Shown piece by piece: positions 35,664 through 44,986 of a stretch of 61,382 bases of DNA. Below the pieces are notes generated by a model. That model made no database searches. It saw only the letters and a program-made list of their open reading frames with translations, and was not told where the DNA came from. Every line of letters starts with the position of its first letter. The stretch's first letter is position 1. The stretch is from an uncultured Gammaproteobacteria bacterium. Its GTDB lineage: Bacteria > Pseudomonadota > Gammaproteobacteria > Enterobacterales > Psychrobiaceae. Location of the stretch: the NCBI GenBank assembly GCA_937139475.1, contig CAKZQF010000074.1, positions 1 to 61,382 on the forward strand. The letters are read 5' to 3'. Position numbers and translations under genes: made by a program.

Positions 35664-37985
35664 ATGATTAAACTTACCCGTTTATCAACCAGTCTTTTGC
35701 TGGGATCAAGTATGATCCTGGGTGGCTGTGTTGTGACTCAAGCCCCCGTTAAAGAGCAAGCATCTTTGACGGTAGCTGACTATCAGCGCGCAGAAAAACA
35801 GCTGCGAGCCACTACAAATGATTTAGTCTATGGCACGGTGCAAAAATCGACATGGCTTAATGCTCACACGCTCGCCTATCGCACACCTGTCGCTGGTGGT
35901 TACCAGTTTAAAATTGCTGATTTGAAATCACAGACTACCAAAGATGCATTTGATCATCAGGCAGTTGCCAAGGCATTGACCAATGGAGGTGAGCTAGCCC
36001 CCACGACTAGCCTACCTTTTGAGCAGGTGACTTACCTTGAGTCAGGCACAAAAATTAGCGTTAATGTAGATAAGCAGCAGTACCATTGTATTATCGCAAA
36101 CGCTTCGTGTAACAAAGTGGCTAAAACAAAAAAAGCGCATAACCAAGTTGTCTCCCCTGATGGAACAACCGCAGCCTTTATACGTGATTACAACCTTTGG
36201 GTTGTTAATACACAATCAGGCCAAGAAAAGCAGTTAACCTTCGATGGTGTAAAAGACTATGGCTATGCAACTAACAATGCTGGCTGGGTTCGTTCGAAAA
36301 CACCCGTGATGTTGTGGTCTCCGGATTCGAAAAAAATTGCAACCTTCAGACAAGACGCGCGCGAAGTTAAGTCTATGCATTTGGTGACCACCAATGTTGG
36401 TCATCCTAATTTAGATAGTTGGAAGTACCCATTACCGGGTGACAAGCATATCTTTATGATGGAGCGTGTAGTGCTTGATGTCGCTTCAGCTAAGACCACC
36501 TGGTTGAAAACCCCAAGCGATTTCCAGCGCTCAACGATTACCGATCATGTTTATAGCCGCGGTAAGATGTTAGATGTGAAATGGAATGATGCGAGTGATT
36601 CATTGGCCTTTGCATCGGTTAGTCGCGATCACTCGACGGCAACGCTACGTGTCGCTGATCCTGTCTCAGGTAAAGTATCAACAGTACTTAGCGAGCAAGC
36701 GACAACGTTTTTTGAATCAGGTAAAGGCAAGGTTAACTGGAACTACCTACCAGAAACCAATGAAGTTATTTGGTTCTCGCAACGTAGCGACTGGGGCCAT
36801 TTATACCTTTATGATTTAACAAGCGGCAAGCTAAAAAATCCAATCACCCAGGGTGATTGGAATGTTCAGCAAATTCGCCATATAGATAAAGTTAATCGCA
36901 CCATTTATTTCACCGGTCGTGGCCGTGAAAATAGCGATCCATATTTTAACTATTTCTATAAAGTACAAATGGATGGCACTGGCTTAACACTACTAACCCC
37001 TGAACTTGCAAATCATACGATTAAGCTAAATGAAGCAAAAACGCATTTTCTAGATCTTTATTCAACGCCTAATACACCGGAAAAATCACAAATTCGTGAC
37101 ATCAACGGTACTGTTGCAATAACCCTTGAACAATCAGATATTAGTGATTTAGTCGCGACAGATTGGCGCGCGCCAGAGCCGTTTGTGGTTAAAGATCGCA
37201 ACGGTGAGTTTGATATCCATGGTTTGATGTATAAACCTTCTAACTTTGATGCAAGCAAAAAGTACCCTGTCATTAATTACCTATATCCTGGTCCACAATC
37301 AGGCAGTATCCGTGGTCGTTCATTTGTGGCATCACGCGGCGATAATCAAGCAATGGCCGAGCTTGGCTTTATCGTTATTGAACTTGATGCGTTAGGTACA
37401 CCAATGCGCTCGAAGAAATTCCATGAGTTTTACTACGGCAACATGGGTGATAGCGGCGTGCCAGACCAAATTTCGGCGATAAAACAACTAGGTGCCAAGA
37501 ATGCCTGGATGGATTTAGATCGGGTAGGCATTTGGGGCCACTCAGGTGGTGGTTTTGCATCGACAAACGCTATTTTGAAATACCCTGATTTCTACAAGGT
37601 TGCGGTAAGTGGTGCTGGTAATCATGACAACCGTAATTATGCTGATGCATGGGGCGAGAAATGGCAGGCGCTACTTAAAGAGAATGACGATGGCACAACC
37701 AACTATGATAATCAGGCAAACCAGCTGGTGGTTGATGGCTTAAAAGGCAAATTATTACTTGCGCATGGTACCCTAGATGACAATGTTCCGCCTTTTAACA
37801 CCTTGATTGTTGTTGATGCGCTAATCAAAGCGAATAAAGATTTTGATTTGCTGATGATTCCAAACGTGCGTCATGGCTTTGCTCGTAGCCCTTACATGAT
37901 GCGTAAGCGCTGGGACTATTTTGTCGAGCACCTCATGGGCAAAACACCACCGACGGAATATAAAATTGGTGAATTGAACAAATAA
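35664..37985 (+). CDS. Dipeptidyl-peptidase IV type S9 peptidase, lipoprotein
   Basis: 773 residues. The signal MIKLTRLSTSLLLGSSMILGGC ends in a lipobox, so the mature protein is lipid-anchored at Cys22. A beta-propeller region (about 60-500) is followed by an alpha/beta-hydrolase domain with Ser627 in WGHSGGGF, Asp705 in HGTLDDNVPP and His737 in VRHGFAR. It trims X-Pro or X-Ala dipeptides from peptides in the periplasm or at the surface, which suits a protein-degrading marine bacterium. GTAAAAA precedes the ATG, and a terminator follows. Confidence 0.92.
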   Translation: MIKLTRLSTSLLLGSSMILGGCVVTQAPVKEQASLTVADYQRAEKQLRATTNDLVYGTVQKSTWLNAHTLAYRTPVAGGYQFKIADLKSQTTKDAFDHQAVAKALTNGGELAPTTSLPFEQVTYLESGTKISVNVDKQQYHCIIANASCNKVAKTKKAHNQVVSPDGTTAAFIRDYNLWVVNTQSGQEKQLTFDGVKDYGYATNNAGWVRSKTPVMLWSPDSKKIATFRQDAREVKSMHLVTTNVGHPNLDSWKYPLPGDKHIFMMERVVLDVASAKTTWLKTPSDFQRSTITDHVYSRGKMLDVKWNDASDSLAFASVSRDHSTATLRVADPVSGKVSTVLSEQATTFFESGKGKVNWNYLPETNEVIWFSQRSDWGHLYLYDLTSGKLKNPITQGDWNVQQIRHIDKVNRTIYFTGRGRENSDPYFNYFYKVQMDGTGLTLLTPELANHTIKLNEAKTHFLDLYSTPNTPEKSQIRDINGTVAITLEQSDISDLVATDWRAPEPFVVKDRNGEFDIHGLMYKPSNFDASKKYPVINYLYPGPQSGSIRGRSFVASRGDNQAMAELGFIVIELDALGTPMRSKKFHEFYYGNMGDSGVPDQISAIKQLGAKNAWMDLDRVGIWGHSGGGFASTNAILKYPDFYKVAVSGAGNHDNRNYADAWGEKWQALLKENDDGTTNYDNQANQLVVDGLKGKLLLAHGTLDDNVPPFNTLIVVDALIKANKDFDLLMIPNVRHGFARSPYMMRKRWDYFVEHLMGKTPPTEYKIGELNK

Positions 37986-38007
37986 TTCTATTTTTACGTA
38001 TTGTTTA

Positions 38008-38040
38008 AATGCGGCCCAGTTAACCCTGTGCCGCATTTTT
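38008..38040 (+). terminator. Terminator after the peptidase gene
   Basis: AATGCGGC (38008-38015) pairs with GCCGCATT (38030-38037), followed by a T stretch. It lies between the peptidase and DUF2913 genes. Confidence 0.75.
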
Positions 38041-38056
38041 ATTATGGAGGCAAGGT

Positions 38057-38674
38057 ATGTTCAAAGAACTACTTTTAGGTTTGGTTACTCAAGGATTAGC
38101 TGACTTAGCACAGGCTCAGGAAAACGGTAAAGTGCCAAAAAATAGCTTGAGCGAAAGTCACTTTTTTAGTGTGTGGATCGGCCAGGCTATCAAATCTAAG
38201 AGATTTGATGTCTGTCTATTTCCCTTATTAAAGCGTTGGCAACAAGAGGCCAGAACAAGCGGCGCAGGAGCAGATTTGAAAACTACTTTTGCCCAGTTGA
38301 AATCTACTTATAGCGGGGTGGTAGGGCAACCTGCAGCGACCAAGGAAACCCTTGCCCAATTAGTATTGCTACTAGACGCTCAACAATGGCAGGTGACAAC
38401 TGATACGATGCTTGGCAAGAAAACATCGATAAAAAGCCAAGGTAATTCATCTTTAGTGATCGCGCCAACGGAATTTGACAATGGATTTAATAAATCGTCG
38501 CAAATCAGTTGTTATGTCCGTGGCGATCAGCAACAGTTTATCGATGCCTGTTATTCCCTTGGCTTATTGGTGTTTAAGAAAACCGAGTACAAGTCGATTG
38601 TAAAATTCCACAGTCATATGACGTTGGATGCTGACAATAACGATCAAGCGTTACCTGCTTACCCTTCAATTTAG
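38057..38674 (+). CDS. DUF2913 family protein
   Basis: 205 residues, soluble, no signal. The features GLADLAQAQENGKVPKNSLSESHFFSVWI, KRWQQEARTSGAGADLK and CYVRGDQQQFIDACYSLGLL fit DUF2913, found in Vibrio and relatives with no known function. ATGGAGG gives a strong ribosome site. It is separated from both neighbours by terminators, so it forms its own unit. Confidence 0.65.
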   Translation: MFKELLLGLVTQGLADLAQAQENGKVPKNSLSESHFFSVWIGQAIKSKRFDVCLFPLLKRWQQEARTSGAGADLKTTFAQLKSTYSGVVGQPAATKETLAQLVLLLDAQQWQVTTDTMLGKKTSIKSQGNSSLVIAPTEFDNGFNKSSQISCYVRGDQQQFIDACYSLGLLVFKKTEYKSIVKFHSHMTLDADNNDQALPAYPSI

Positions 38675-38680
38675 CCAAAA

Positions 38681-38715
38681 AAATGGCGTGTTTAGTTGTT
38701 CTAAACACGCCATTT
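38681..38715. terminator. Bidirectional terminator between DUF2913 and chemoreceptor genes
   Basis: Perfect 15-bp arms AAATGGCGTGTTTAG (38681-38695) and CTAAACACGCCATTT (38701-38715) with a 5-nt loop; A/T-rich flanks give tails on both sides. Confidence 0.92.
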
Positions 38716-38735
38716 AATATTTTATTTACAATTCA

Positions 38736-40715
38736 CTATACAGTGAACTGGTGCGCTAGTTTGCGTAGTTGCTGTGCCATTTTTGCCTGCTCGATTGCCG
38801 TTGCAGCGATTTCATTAGCATCGGTTGTAACGCCATGTGATTTTCTTTCGACGTTAACAATGTTCTGTGCAATATCTTGAGTCACTGCTGATTGTTCTTC
38901 AGCGGCAACTGATATTTGTTCTGTCATTGAAAAGATAGTTGAAACCGATTCACTAATATTGGTCAGCATCTGCTCAACATTTTTAGAGTTACCAACGGCA
39001 TCTTCTGCTTTTTTCTGACTTGTTTCAATCACTGAGAAGGCGTTGTTGGCATCATTTTGTAGAGAGCCAATGAAGTTTTCTATTTCAGTTGTTGAGTCTT
39101 GTGTTCTTTGCGCTAGGGTTCTTACTTCATCAGCAACTACGGCAAAGCCACGTCCCTGTTCTCCAGCTCGTGCTGCTTCAATGGCGGCATTTAAGGCTAA
39201 CAGATTAGTTTGGTCTGCGACTGATTTTATTACATCAACAACACTTGTGATGTTATTGCTGCTTTCATGCAGGTTGGTAATAGTCTGGGCAAGTGCATTT
39301 ATTTCTTCCTTAAGCACTTCAATTGACTGATAAGATTGTTGAACGACATCCAAGCCTTCTAAGGATTTTCTATCCGCTTCTTGTGCAGATTCAACCGCTA
39401 GCTGAGTGTTGGTCGCCACTTCTTTTACCGTTACCGATATTTCTTCCACTGCCGTTGCTACAAGGCTTATTTCATCTTGCTGCTCAGACATCGCTTGACT
39501 ATTGTTGACGCAAGTCTGTGATGTTTGCTCTGCACCTGCTGCAAGGACGTTACTGGTGGTTGATATCTCTTCTATGGCAAAGGAGAATTTTTCCAGGGTT
39601 TGATTGAGCGCACTGGAAATGCCGCCTAATTCACTTTTACCCAGTAAGCTCGCCTTCGCTGTTAAATCATTGCTGCTTTCTACTCGTAATAGCACATTAC
39701 CCAAGTCATTCACGCGAGCCACGATATCGCGGATAACCATACCTGAGATGATGAAAGTGACGACAACTAAAACTAAGCTCAGTAAACTACTTAGAATAAG
39801 AATATTAGATGCAACACTTTTTGTTTCTTTTGCCAGTGTGATTAGTGAATCACTCAAATGGTTTTCAACTTTCTTTAGTTGCCCAATTCGTCCGGTCGCT
39901 TGGCTAAACCAATGGACAGCATCAATATTGAAGGAATCATTTTTTGTCAGTGCAATGTCTTTAAGACGTTTTACTTCGATTACCGCCGCGTGGTCTAACT
40001 GCTGTTGTAAAAAGGCTTTGTTTGCGGGTGTAGCGAATACTTGGAAATTGCCAATATAGGTTTCTTGCTCTGATTTTAAGGTGATAAATTTGGCTTTCAT
40101 GCCATCAACAAAATGATCTTTAGCAAAGGTATTGCTCAGCACAGCACGTTCTATACCAGCGCGCTCTTTACCTTGCAGGAAGTTATAATAGGCAATAGCT
40201 TGAGCAACGATAGTACTGTCTTCGCTTTGTTTTGCAATTAACGAAGAGGTCTTAAGTAAGCTGGCATTGGTTTTTGTGTAATACCCTAGCGCATTTTGGA
40301 TTTTAATAGTTCCGGCATCAACTTGGCGACGAATACTATTGAGTTGGCTTAAGCGGCCTTCAATGTCTCGGGTTAAGCTTTCGAATCCGGGTAACGTAAT
40401 TTCGTGCTGCTGTAAAAAGGCTTTACGTTGCGCTAGTTTTTTGTCGGTTTCTTTACGTTGACCAACAATTTCTTTCGCAAATTTTTTGCCATTTGAGCCA
40501 ATAAAACCGGCTGTCATGCCGCGTTCTTTTTGTAGCTCATGCACCAAGTTGGCAAAGTTAGTTGCAACTAATACTGATTGCTCTACCTCTGCCATTGATT
40601 GATGAGTCTTGTAGCTCTTGGTAATGGCAAGAATACTGAGCACTAGGACTCCCGTGATAGGCAGCACTAATAAAAGAAATATTTTCTTCTTTAAAGAGAT
40701 ATCCGAAAATTTCAT
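38736..40715 (-). CDS. Methyl-accepting chemotaxis protein with NIT sensor domain
   Basis: 659 residues. Membrane segment 1 is near the N terminus ([20 protein letters not shown]). The periplasmic NIT domain has the signature [20 protein letters not shown] and [16 protein letters not shown], linked in known proteins to nitrate/nitrite sensing. Segment 2, HAMP and the signalling hairpin ([20 protein letters not shown]) follow. The C terminus lacks a CheR-tether pentapeptide. Start: AAAGGA six nt upstream marks the ATG at 40713-40715; the frame is open to 40763. The ligand is a guess from the family. Confidence 0.92.
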   Translation of the reverse strand: MKFSDISLKKKIFLLLVLPITGVLVLSILAITKSYKTHQSMAEVEQSVLVATNFANLVHELQKERGMTAGFIGSNGKKFAKEIVGQRKETDKKLAQRKAFLQQHEITLPGFESLTRDIEGRLSQLNSIRRQVDAGTIKIQNALGYYTKTNASLLKTSSLIAKQSEDSTIVAQAIAYYNFLQGKERAGIERAVLSNTFAKDHFVDGMKAKFITLKSEQETYIGNFQVFATPANKAFLQQQLDHAAVIEVKRLKDIALTKNDSFNIDAVHWFSQATGRIGQLKKVENHLSDSLITLAKETKSVASNILILSSLLSLVLVVVTFIISGMVIRDIVARVNDLGNVLLRVESSNDLTAKASLLGKSELGGISSALNQTLEKFSFAIEEISTTSNVLAAGAEQTSQTCVNNSQAMSEQQDEISLVATAVEEISVTVKEVATNTQLAVESAQEADRKSLEGLDVVQQSYQSIEVLKEEINALAQTITNLHESSNNITSVVDVIKSVADQTNLLALNAAIEAARAGEQGRGFAVVADEVRTLAQRTQDSTTEIENFIGSLQNDANNAFSVIETSQKKAEDAVGNSKNVEQMLTNISESVSTIFSMTEQISVAAEEQSAVTQDIAQNIVNVERKSHGVTTDANEIAATAIEQAKMAQQLRKLAHQFTV

Positions 40716-41079
40716 ATTTTTCCTTTCAAGAATATAAGATTTGTGAGCATAGAACGTTGTCAATTATTAGGCAAAATTCATGCCTAAGTGCTACTTATCT
40801 TTCAGAAATAGGTTGACGTTATTATATATGGGCGGCGGCAATAAATAAGAAAATAGACGCGTTTTTTGCACTTTTATTGATCTCGCCCCATTGTCGGATT
40901 GTACTTTAGTATAGTAGGGATTAAAAAATGGGCGAAATCGAGCGATGTAATGCTTGGCATGTACAGTTGCTATTACTTAGATTCGATTCTGAACTGTAGC
41001 GAGAGGGGCTGTAGTAAGAAAGGCTGACGTTATTGTTATCTGGTTGGGCTTTGGGTTTTACTTGTAGTGCAGGTGTAAA
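40716..41079. other. Gene-free stretch upstream of the NIT chemoreceptor
   Basis: No convincing gene. It holds the chemoreceptor promoter region (no clear sigma-28 site seen), and from 41022 the first unit of an imperfect tandem duplication whose second unit begins at 41122. Confidence 0.6.
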
Positions 41080-41213
41080 TGGCGTCCCCACCAGGACTCG
41101 AACCTGGAGCAGCGGCTTGGGGGCTGATGTTATTGTTATCCGGTTAGACTTTGGGTTTTTACTTGTCGCGTGAATGGCGTCCCCACCAGGACTCGAACCT
41201 GGAGCAGCGGCTT
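41022..41213. repeat. Imperfect tandem duplication (about 95-100 bp) containing the tRNA-Arg 3' half
   Basis: Unit 1 starts at 41022 (GGCTGACGTTATTGTTATC) and unit 2 at 41122 (GGCTGATGTTATTGTTATC). Both continue through a TTTGGGTTTT-ACTTG stretch into the same 39-bp 3' part of tRNA-Arg. The offset changes from 100 to 95 bp through small indels. Only unit 2 runs on into a complete tRNA. Confidence 0.85.
41080..41118 (-). pseudogene. tRNA-Arg 3' fragment (T arm, variable loop, half anticodon stem, CCA)
   Basis: 39 bp identical to positions 41175-41213 of the intact tRNA gene, ending at the anticodon loop where the sequence changes. It cannot form a tRNA. The breakpoint in the anticodon loop is where tyrosine-recombinase crossover sites in tRNA genes often lie, so it may be an att-site remnant. 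Confidence 0.85.
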
Positions 41214-41250
41214 AGGAGGCCGCAGTTTTATCCTGTTAAACTATGGAGAC
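41175..41250 (-). tRNA. tRNA-Arg (anticodon CCT)
   Basis: 76 nt with encoded CCA. The acceptor stem GTCTCCA pairs with TGGGGAC (one G-T pair) and the discriminator base is G. The D stem is GTTT/AAAC, the anticodon stem GCGGC/GCCGC with loop CTCCTAA (anticodon CCT, reading AGG), and the T arm is CCAGG-TTCGAGT-CCTGG. A TATAAT box at 41268-41273 lies upstream on the minus strand. A partial second copy lies just downstream at 41080-41118. Confidence 0.96.
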
Positions 41251-41558
41251 ACAGAGTAACTGCTTGCATTATATATAATATTTTATAAAAAGATATCTTG
41301 GTTAGCTAGTAGTACGCAGTATTTTTCTCGCAACAATTGAAGTTGTAGGTTGTGGTGATGTCTTTCTGTTCATTCTTTCTGGCGGCAGTAATTAAATAAA
41401 AGCCAAAGAGGCTGAGTATATTTAGCGATAAAATTTGCCGAGGTAGCTCAATTTCCCATTTCTTTATTTTTGCTAGTGGAGCTGATAAGCTTTTTTAATG
41501 TCGATTTAAAAACATAGTGTCTAAGGCAGGATTCACACAAACTGTTTAGGATGGCCAA
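41251..41558. other. Gene-free, AT-rich stretch between tRNA-Arg and the orphan gene
   Basis: 308 bp without a supported gene. Near its left end it holds the tRNA promoter (-10 at 41268-41273). No clear repeats, terminator or operator were seen in the rest. Confidence 0.5.
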
Positions 41559-42242
41559 ATGAAATGTTCAAGGAAGGATATTTGTTTATACCCTTGTGGC
41601 GGTAAGATACCAAAGCAATATGAAAAATTACTAATCTCTGGTGCTCAAAAAGGACTTAAAGATGACAAAGTTCCATCAGCTTTAATCGATAAAGTAACCC
41701 ACCTTATAACTGAAGAACTTGATGCCTACGACTTTTGCAGGTGGACAAGAGCTTACATTGGAAAAGAGCTAGTCCCTAAACAACGTATATTGGATAGGTC
41801 GATTGTTCATATGTTTGAGCTTTTTTATAGTTCAGTTATTGAAAAGTCAGAACATGGGAGTAAGTTTAAGGAAATTTCCCCAGATTTTTTTTGTGTTGTC
41901 CCTAGAGGGGATTGCCTTGATTCATTTCTTAAGATTGTTAAGGAGCAATGTCTTGGCCCTGAAGAAATTGATGCTAAAACGGCGCAACTTGCATCCTTAG
42001 TAAAAGACTACTGCCAAGCTGGGATTGTTGATTGGGCAAGTGTTTATAGTAGTCCTGAGTTTAAGGTTTACCTCAATCAATTGATTGAAACCATTTTTGC
42101 GCCGATGAACAAAGGACGATCGCCGATCCCTGCATTAAACAACCAAATGCTTGCTAGCCAGTACCCTGGTAGGATTAACCTGTTGTTAAAGCATATGCTG
42201 AAGATATGGCAAGCTAATAATCATACCAATCCTACTAAATAA
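41559..42242 (+). CDS. Hypothetical protein next to tRNA-Arg
   Basis: 227 residues, soluble. The Cys-containing N terminus (MKCSRKDICLYPCGGKIPKQY) has three Cys within 13 residues, and a moderately conserved-looking core includes DAYDFCRWTRAYIGKELVP and FAPMNKGRSPIPALNNQ. I recognise no family. AGGATGG stands about 6-11 nt before the ATG. It is an isolated gene between a tRNA with a duplicated 3' end and aspA, the kind of place where acquired genes sit. The frame is long enough to be real. Confidence 0.65.
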   Translation: MKCSRKDICLYPCGGKIPKQYEKLLISGAQKGLKDDKVPSALIDKVTHLITEELDAYDFCRWTRAYIGKELVPKQRILDRSIVHMFELFYSSVIEKSEHGSKFKEISPDFFCVVPRGDCLDSFLKIVKEQCLGPEEIDAKTAQLASLVKDYCQAGIVDWASVYSSPEFKVYLNQLIETIFAPMNKGRSPIPALNNQMLASQYPGRINLLLKHMLKIWQANNHTNPTK

Positions 42243-42387
42243 TTAACCAGCTATACTCGTTAGAATAAACAATATCTGCGTTGCTCTCAGTCCCAATCGC
42301 TAGCTATTGGTCAATCGAGCGCCTTGTTCTAATTTATTCTACCTAAGTACAGCAAGACAACTTAATTAATGGAATTGGTATTAATGT

Positions 42388-43788
42388 TTAATGGGCTGGC
42401 TGAGTCATTTTATTTGGTTGTAAGATCTCGTGAAGTTGCTCATGGGTTAGCAGGTTTTTGTCTTTAATTAAGGTAATAACAGGAATGCCTGTTGCCAATG
42501 CTTCTTTGGCGATGCGACTTGAGGTTTCATATCCTAAGTGCGGGTTGAGCGCTGTGATAAGGCCAAGACTACCGTCGAGTAAGTCGCGACACCGCGTTTG
42601 GTTTGCCTTAATATCTTGCACACATAAATTATTGAACATATTACAGGCATTAGTTAACAGTTCAATTGAATTAAAAATATTAACTGCAATTAAAGGCTCC
42701 ATAGCGTTTAACTGTAGTTGGCCTGCCTCAGCAGCCATTGTTATTGCCATGTCGTTGCCGATAACTTGATAAGCACACTGACTGACAGCCTCTGGGATCA
42801 CCGGATTCACTTTACCCGGCATAATCGAACTTCCGGGTTGGCGCGCTGGTAGCATTATTTCACTTAACCCTGCGCGTGGGCCCATGCTGAGTAATCGTAA
42901 ATCATTGGCGATTTTTGATAGCTTGAGTGCAAAACGTTTTAACACGGCACTATAAATAACAAACGCGCCCATGTCGGAGCTGGCTTCTATTAAATCGCTC
43001 GCTGGTTCAAAGGGGATTCCAGTGGCTTTTGCTAAATGATTGATAGCGAGTTGGCTATACCCATGTAGTGTATTAATGCCAGTGCCCACGGCTGTGCCAC
43101 CTAAGTTAATTTCCTGTAGTAGGGCACTTGTATTGCTCAGTAGTTTTACATCTTCTTTGATTGTTGATGCAAAGCCTTTAAATTCTTGGCCTAGTGTCAT
43201 TGGTACAGCATCTTGCAACTGGGTCCGGGCGAGCTTGATAATAGAGTCGAACTCAGCGGCTTTTACCATAAAAGACTGCTCTAGCATGTTCATGCTGCGT
43301 AATAAGTCTTGTTGCTTAAATAAGATAGCTAAACGCACTGCAGATGGGTAAACATCATTGGTAGACTGTGACATATTTACATCGGTGTTGGGGTGTAGGT
43401 ATTGATACTGGCCTTTGCAATGGTCTATTTTCTCTAGTGCTACATTGGCAATCACTTCGTTCATATTCATATTACTGGAAGTTCCCGCGCCACCTTGAAT
43501 CATGTCAACGACGAAATGATTGTTGTAGTCCCCCTTAATAATATCCTCACAGGCACTGGTTATTGCCTGCTTCTTTGATTGACTTAGTAAGCCTTGCGTA
43601 TAGTTAGCTTCGGCACAGGATGCTTTGGTATAAGCCAGCGCTTTGATTAACTCAGGGTAGGATTGCATTGTTTTACCCGATAATTGAAAATTATCGATAG
43701 CGCGTTGCGTTTGAATGCCAAAGTAGTGAGTATTATCTAGTATTTTACTGCCTAAAAGATCAGTTTCGGTACGGGTGTTATTGCTCAT
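42388..43788 (-). CDS. aspA: Aspartate ammonia-lyase (aspartase)
   Basis: 466 residues, fumarase/aspartase family. Features are TETDLLGSKILDNTHYFGIQTQRA, the HPNTDVNMSQSTND block, QLQDAVPMTLGQEF, and the flexible active-site loop GSSIMPGKVNPVIPEA. The aspartase-type spelling of these blocks (TETDLLG, QLQDAVPMTLGQ) favours it over fumarase C. It makes fumarate and ammonia from aspartate. A LysR-type gene lies upstream on the same strand with a palindromic site between them. Confidence 0.92.
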   Translation of the reverse strand: MSNNTRTETDLLGSKILDNTHYFGIQTQRAIDNFQLSGKTMQSYPELIKALAYTKASCAEANYTQGLLSQSKKQAITSACEDIIKGDYNNHFVVDMIQGGAGTSSNMNMNEVIANVALEKIDHCKGQYQYLHPNTDVNMSQSTNDVYPSAVRLAILFKQQDLLRSMNMLEQSFMVKAAEFDSIIKLARTQLQDAVPMTLGQEFKGFASTIKEDVKLLSNTSALLQEINLGGTAVGTGINTLHGYSQLAINHLAKATGIPFEPASDLIEASSDMGAFVIYSAVLKRFALKLSKIANDLRLLSMGPRAGLSEIMLPARQPGSSIMPGKVNPVIPEAVSQCAYQVIGNDMAITMAAEAGQLQLNAMEPLIAVNIFNSIELLTNACNMFNNLCVQDIKANQTRCRDLLDGSLGLITALNPHLGYETSSRIAKEALATGIPVITLIKDKNLLTHEQLHEILQPNKMTQPAH

Positions 43789-43871
43789 TGTTATAGCGGC
43801 TTAATGTTGGCTTTGTCGTGTCGGCTAAGATAGTTGGATGTGCTTTTGATTGCCAATGCCGATTAGCCCTT

Positions 43872-43898
43872 AACGTTATGCAGATTGTGCATAATGTT
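43872..43898. promoter_or_regulatory. Palindromic operator upstream of aspA (LysR-type T-N11-A)
   Basis: AACGTTATGCA (43872-43882), GATTG, TGCATAATGTT (43888-43898): 10 of 11 arm positions pair. The core ATGCA-N5-TGCAT has the T-N11-A form of LysR-type sites and lies 84-110 bp before the aspA start, with the LysR-type gene just beyond. Binding by that regulator is inferred. Confidence 0.6.
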
Positions 43899-43930
43899 GT
43901 TTGTTCGGTTATACAATCTAATGAGCTATA

Positions 43931-44821
43931 TTAGAGGGTGATGTTTTTTAGGCAATGCCACACGGGGCATAATTGGCTATTTTGTTGATCGTTACGATAC
44001 AGTCTTACTTCTAATTCCAGCTCCCATTGCTCATCGCCTGCAAGCAAAAGCTGGCCGCTTTTCAATTCTTGTTTAACGCTGAAATCAGGGATCCAGGCCA
44101 CGCCTAAGCCTTTTAAAGCCATCATCTTCAAACTATCAGCCATGGGCGCTTCGAGACATTTCTCAATATATAGTGAGTGTCCTTGCTGGGTGATCAGCTG
44201 GTTGACAACGCGGCCAAGATATATGTTGTGCTGATAGGCCAAATAAGGAATTTTTTGGTTTTCTATCGCAAGGTTATACTTTCTTGTTTTGTCAGTATTT
44301 GCTGCGGTCACGGGTAATAATTTGATTTTAGCCACTAAAATTGAATCAGCAACGCGTGAAGCCAGCAGTGGATCGCTAAAAGCGAGTAGGTAATCACAGT
44401 GTTTTGAGTCGAGTAGATTAATGCAGTCATCGGCATCAGCAACGCTTAGCGAGGTCTCGATGTTAACGTCGAGTTTGGTAAACTGCTCTACCACCGTTGG
44501 CAAGACACCTAATGATAGCGTGTGTGTTGCAGCAATGCGGACGATGAGTTTACTTTGGTTATGTTGCTCAAATCGTTGGCTAAAACTATTTAGCTCATTG
44601 AGCATCTTTTGTGCGGTGAGCGCAAAGGCTTCCCCTTGCTGCGTTAATTTGACCGGGTAGCGTTGTCGGTTGACTAATTGGTATCCAATCTGTTGCTCTA
44701 ACGCTTTTATTCTACGGCTGTACGCTGGTTGGCTGACATGGCGTAACGCAGCAGCGCGAGAAAAGTTGTTGGTTTGTGCAAGCACAACAAAGTCCTTTAG
44801 CCACTTAGTTTCAATGTTCAT
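43931..44821 (-). CDS. LysR-family regulator, HypT-like
   Basis: 296 residues. The helix-turn-helix starts MNIETKWLKDFVVLAQTNNFSRAAALRHVSQPAYSRRIKALEQQIG, and the IETKWL-DF opening and Arg-rich wing (NRQRYPVKLTQQG) resemble E. coli HypT (YjiE), a hypochlorite-responsive LysR protein. The effector domain contains few cysteines/methionines, so hypochlorite sensing is not assured. Given its place upstream of aspA on the same strand, control of aspartate use is equally possible. Confidence 0.85.
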   Translation of the reverse strand: MNIETKWLKDFVVLAQTNNFSRAAALRHVSQPAYSRRIKALEQQIGYQLVNRQRYPVKLTQQGEAFALTAQKMLNELNSFSQRFEQHNQSKLIVRIAATHTLSLGVLPTVVEQFTKLDVNIETSLSVADADDCINLLDSKHCDYLLAFSDPLLASRVADSILVAKIKLLPVTAANTDKTRKYNLAIENQKIPYLAYQHNIYLGRVVNQLITQQGHSLYIEKCLEAPMADSLKMMALKGLGVAWIPDFSVKQELKSGQLLLAGDEQWELELEVRLYRNDQQNSQLCPVWHCLKNITL

Positions 44822-44924
44822 TTAGAGGTTTGTCCTTGTGCCATGTGAACGAATTTACGTATAAAGATCATCCCATTTGAAGGTTTGCTTGTCACTATTT
44901 AAATGATTTACATAACGAAGGGCA

Positions 44925-44977
44925 CCCATCGCCTTAGATTGTTATAGCGATGGGTAAATACCAAGCATGGTTGGTAT
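44925..44977 (-). terminator. Two hairpins after flgT
   Basis: CCCATCGC (44925-44932) pairs with GCGATGGG (44947-44954), and ATACCAA (44958-44964) pairs with TTGGTAT (44971-44977). Both lie just downstream of the flgT stop on the minus strand. T tails are weak, so this is a probable, not certain, terminator. Confidence 0.5.
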
Positions 44978-44986
44978 AAGGTTAGG

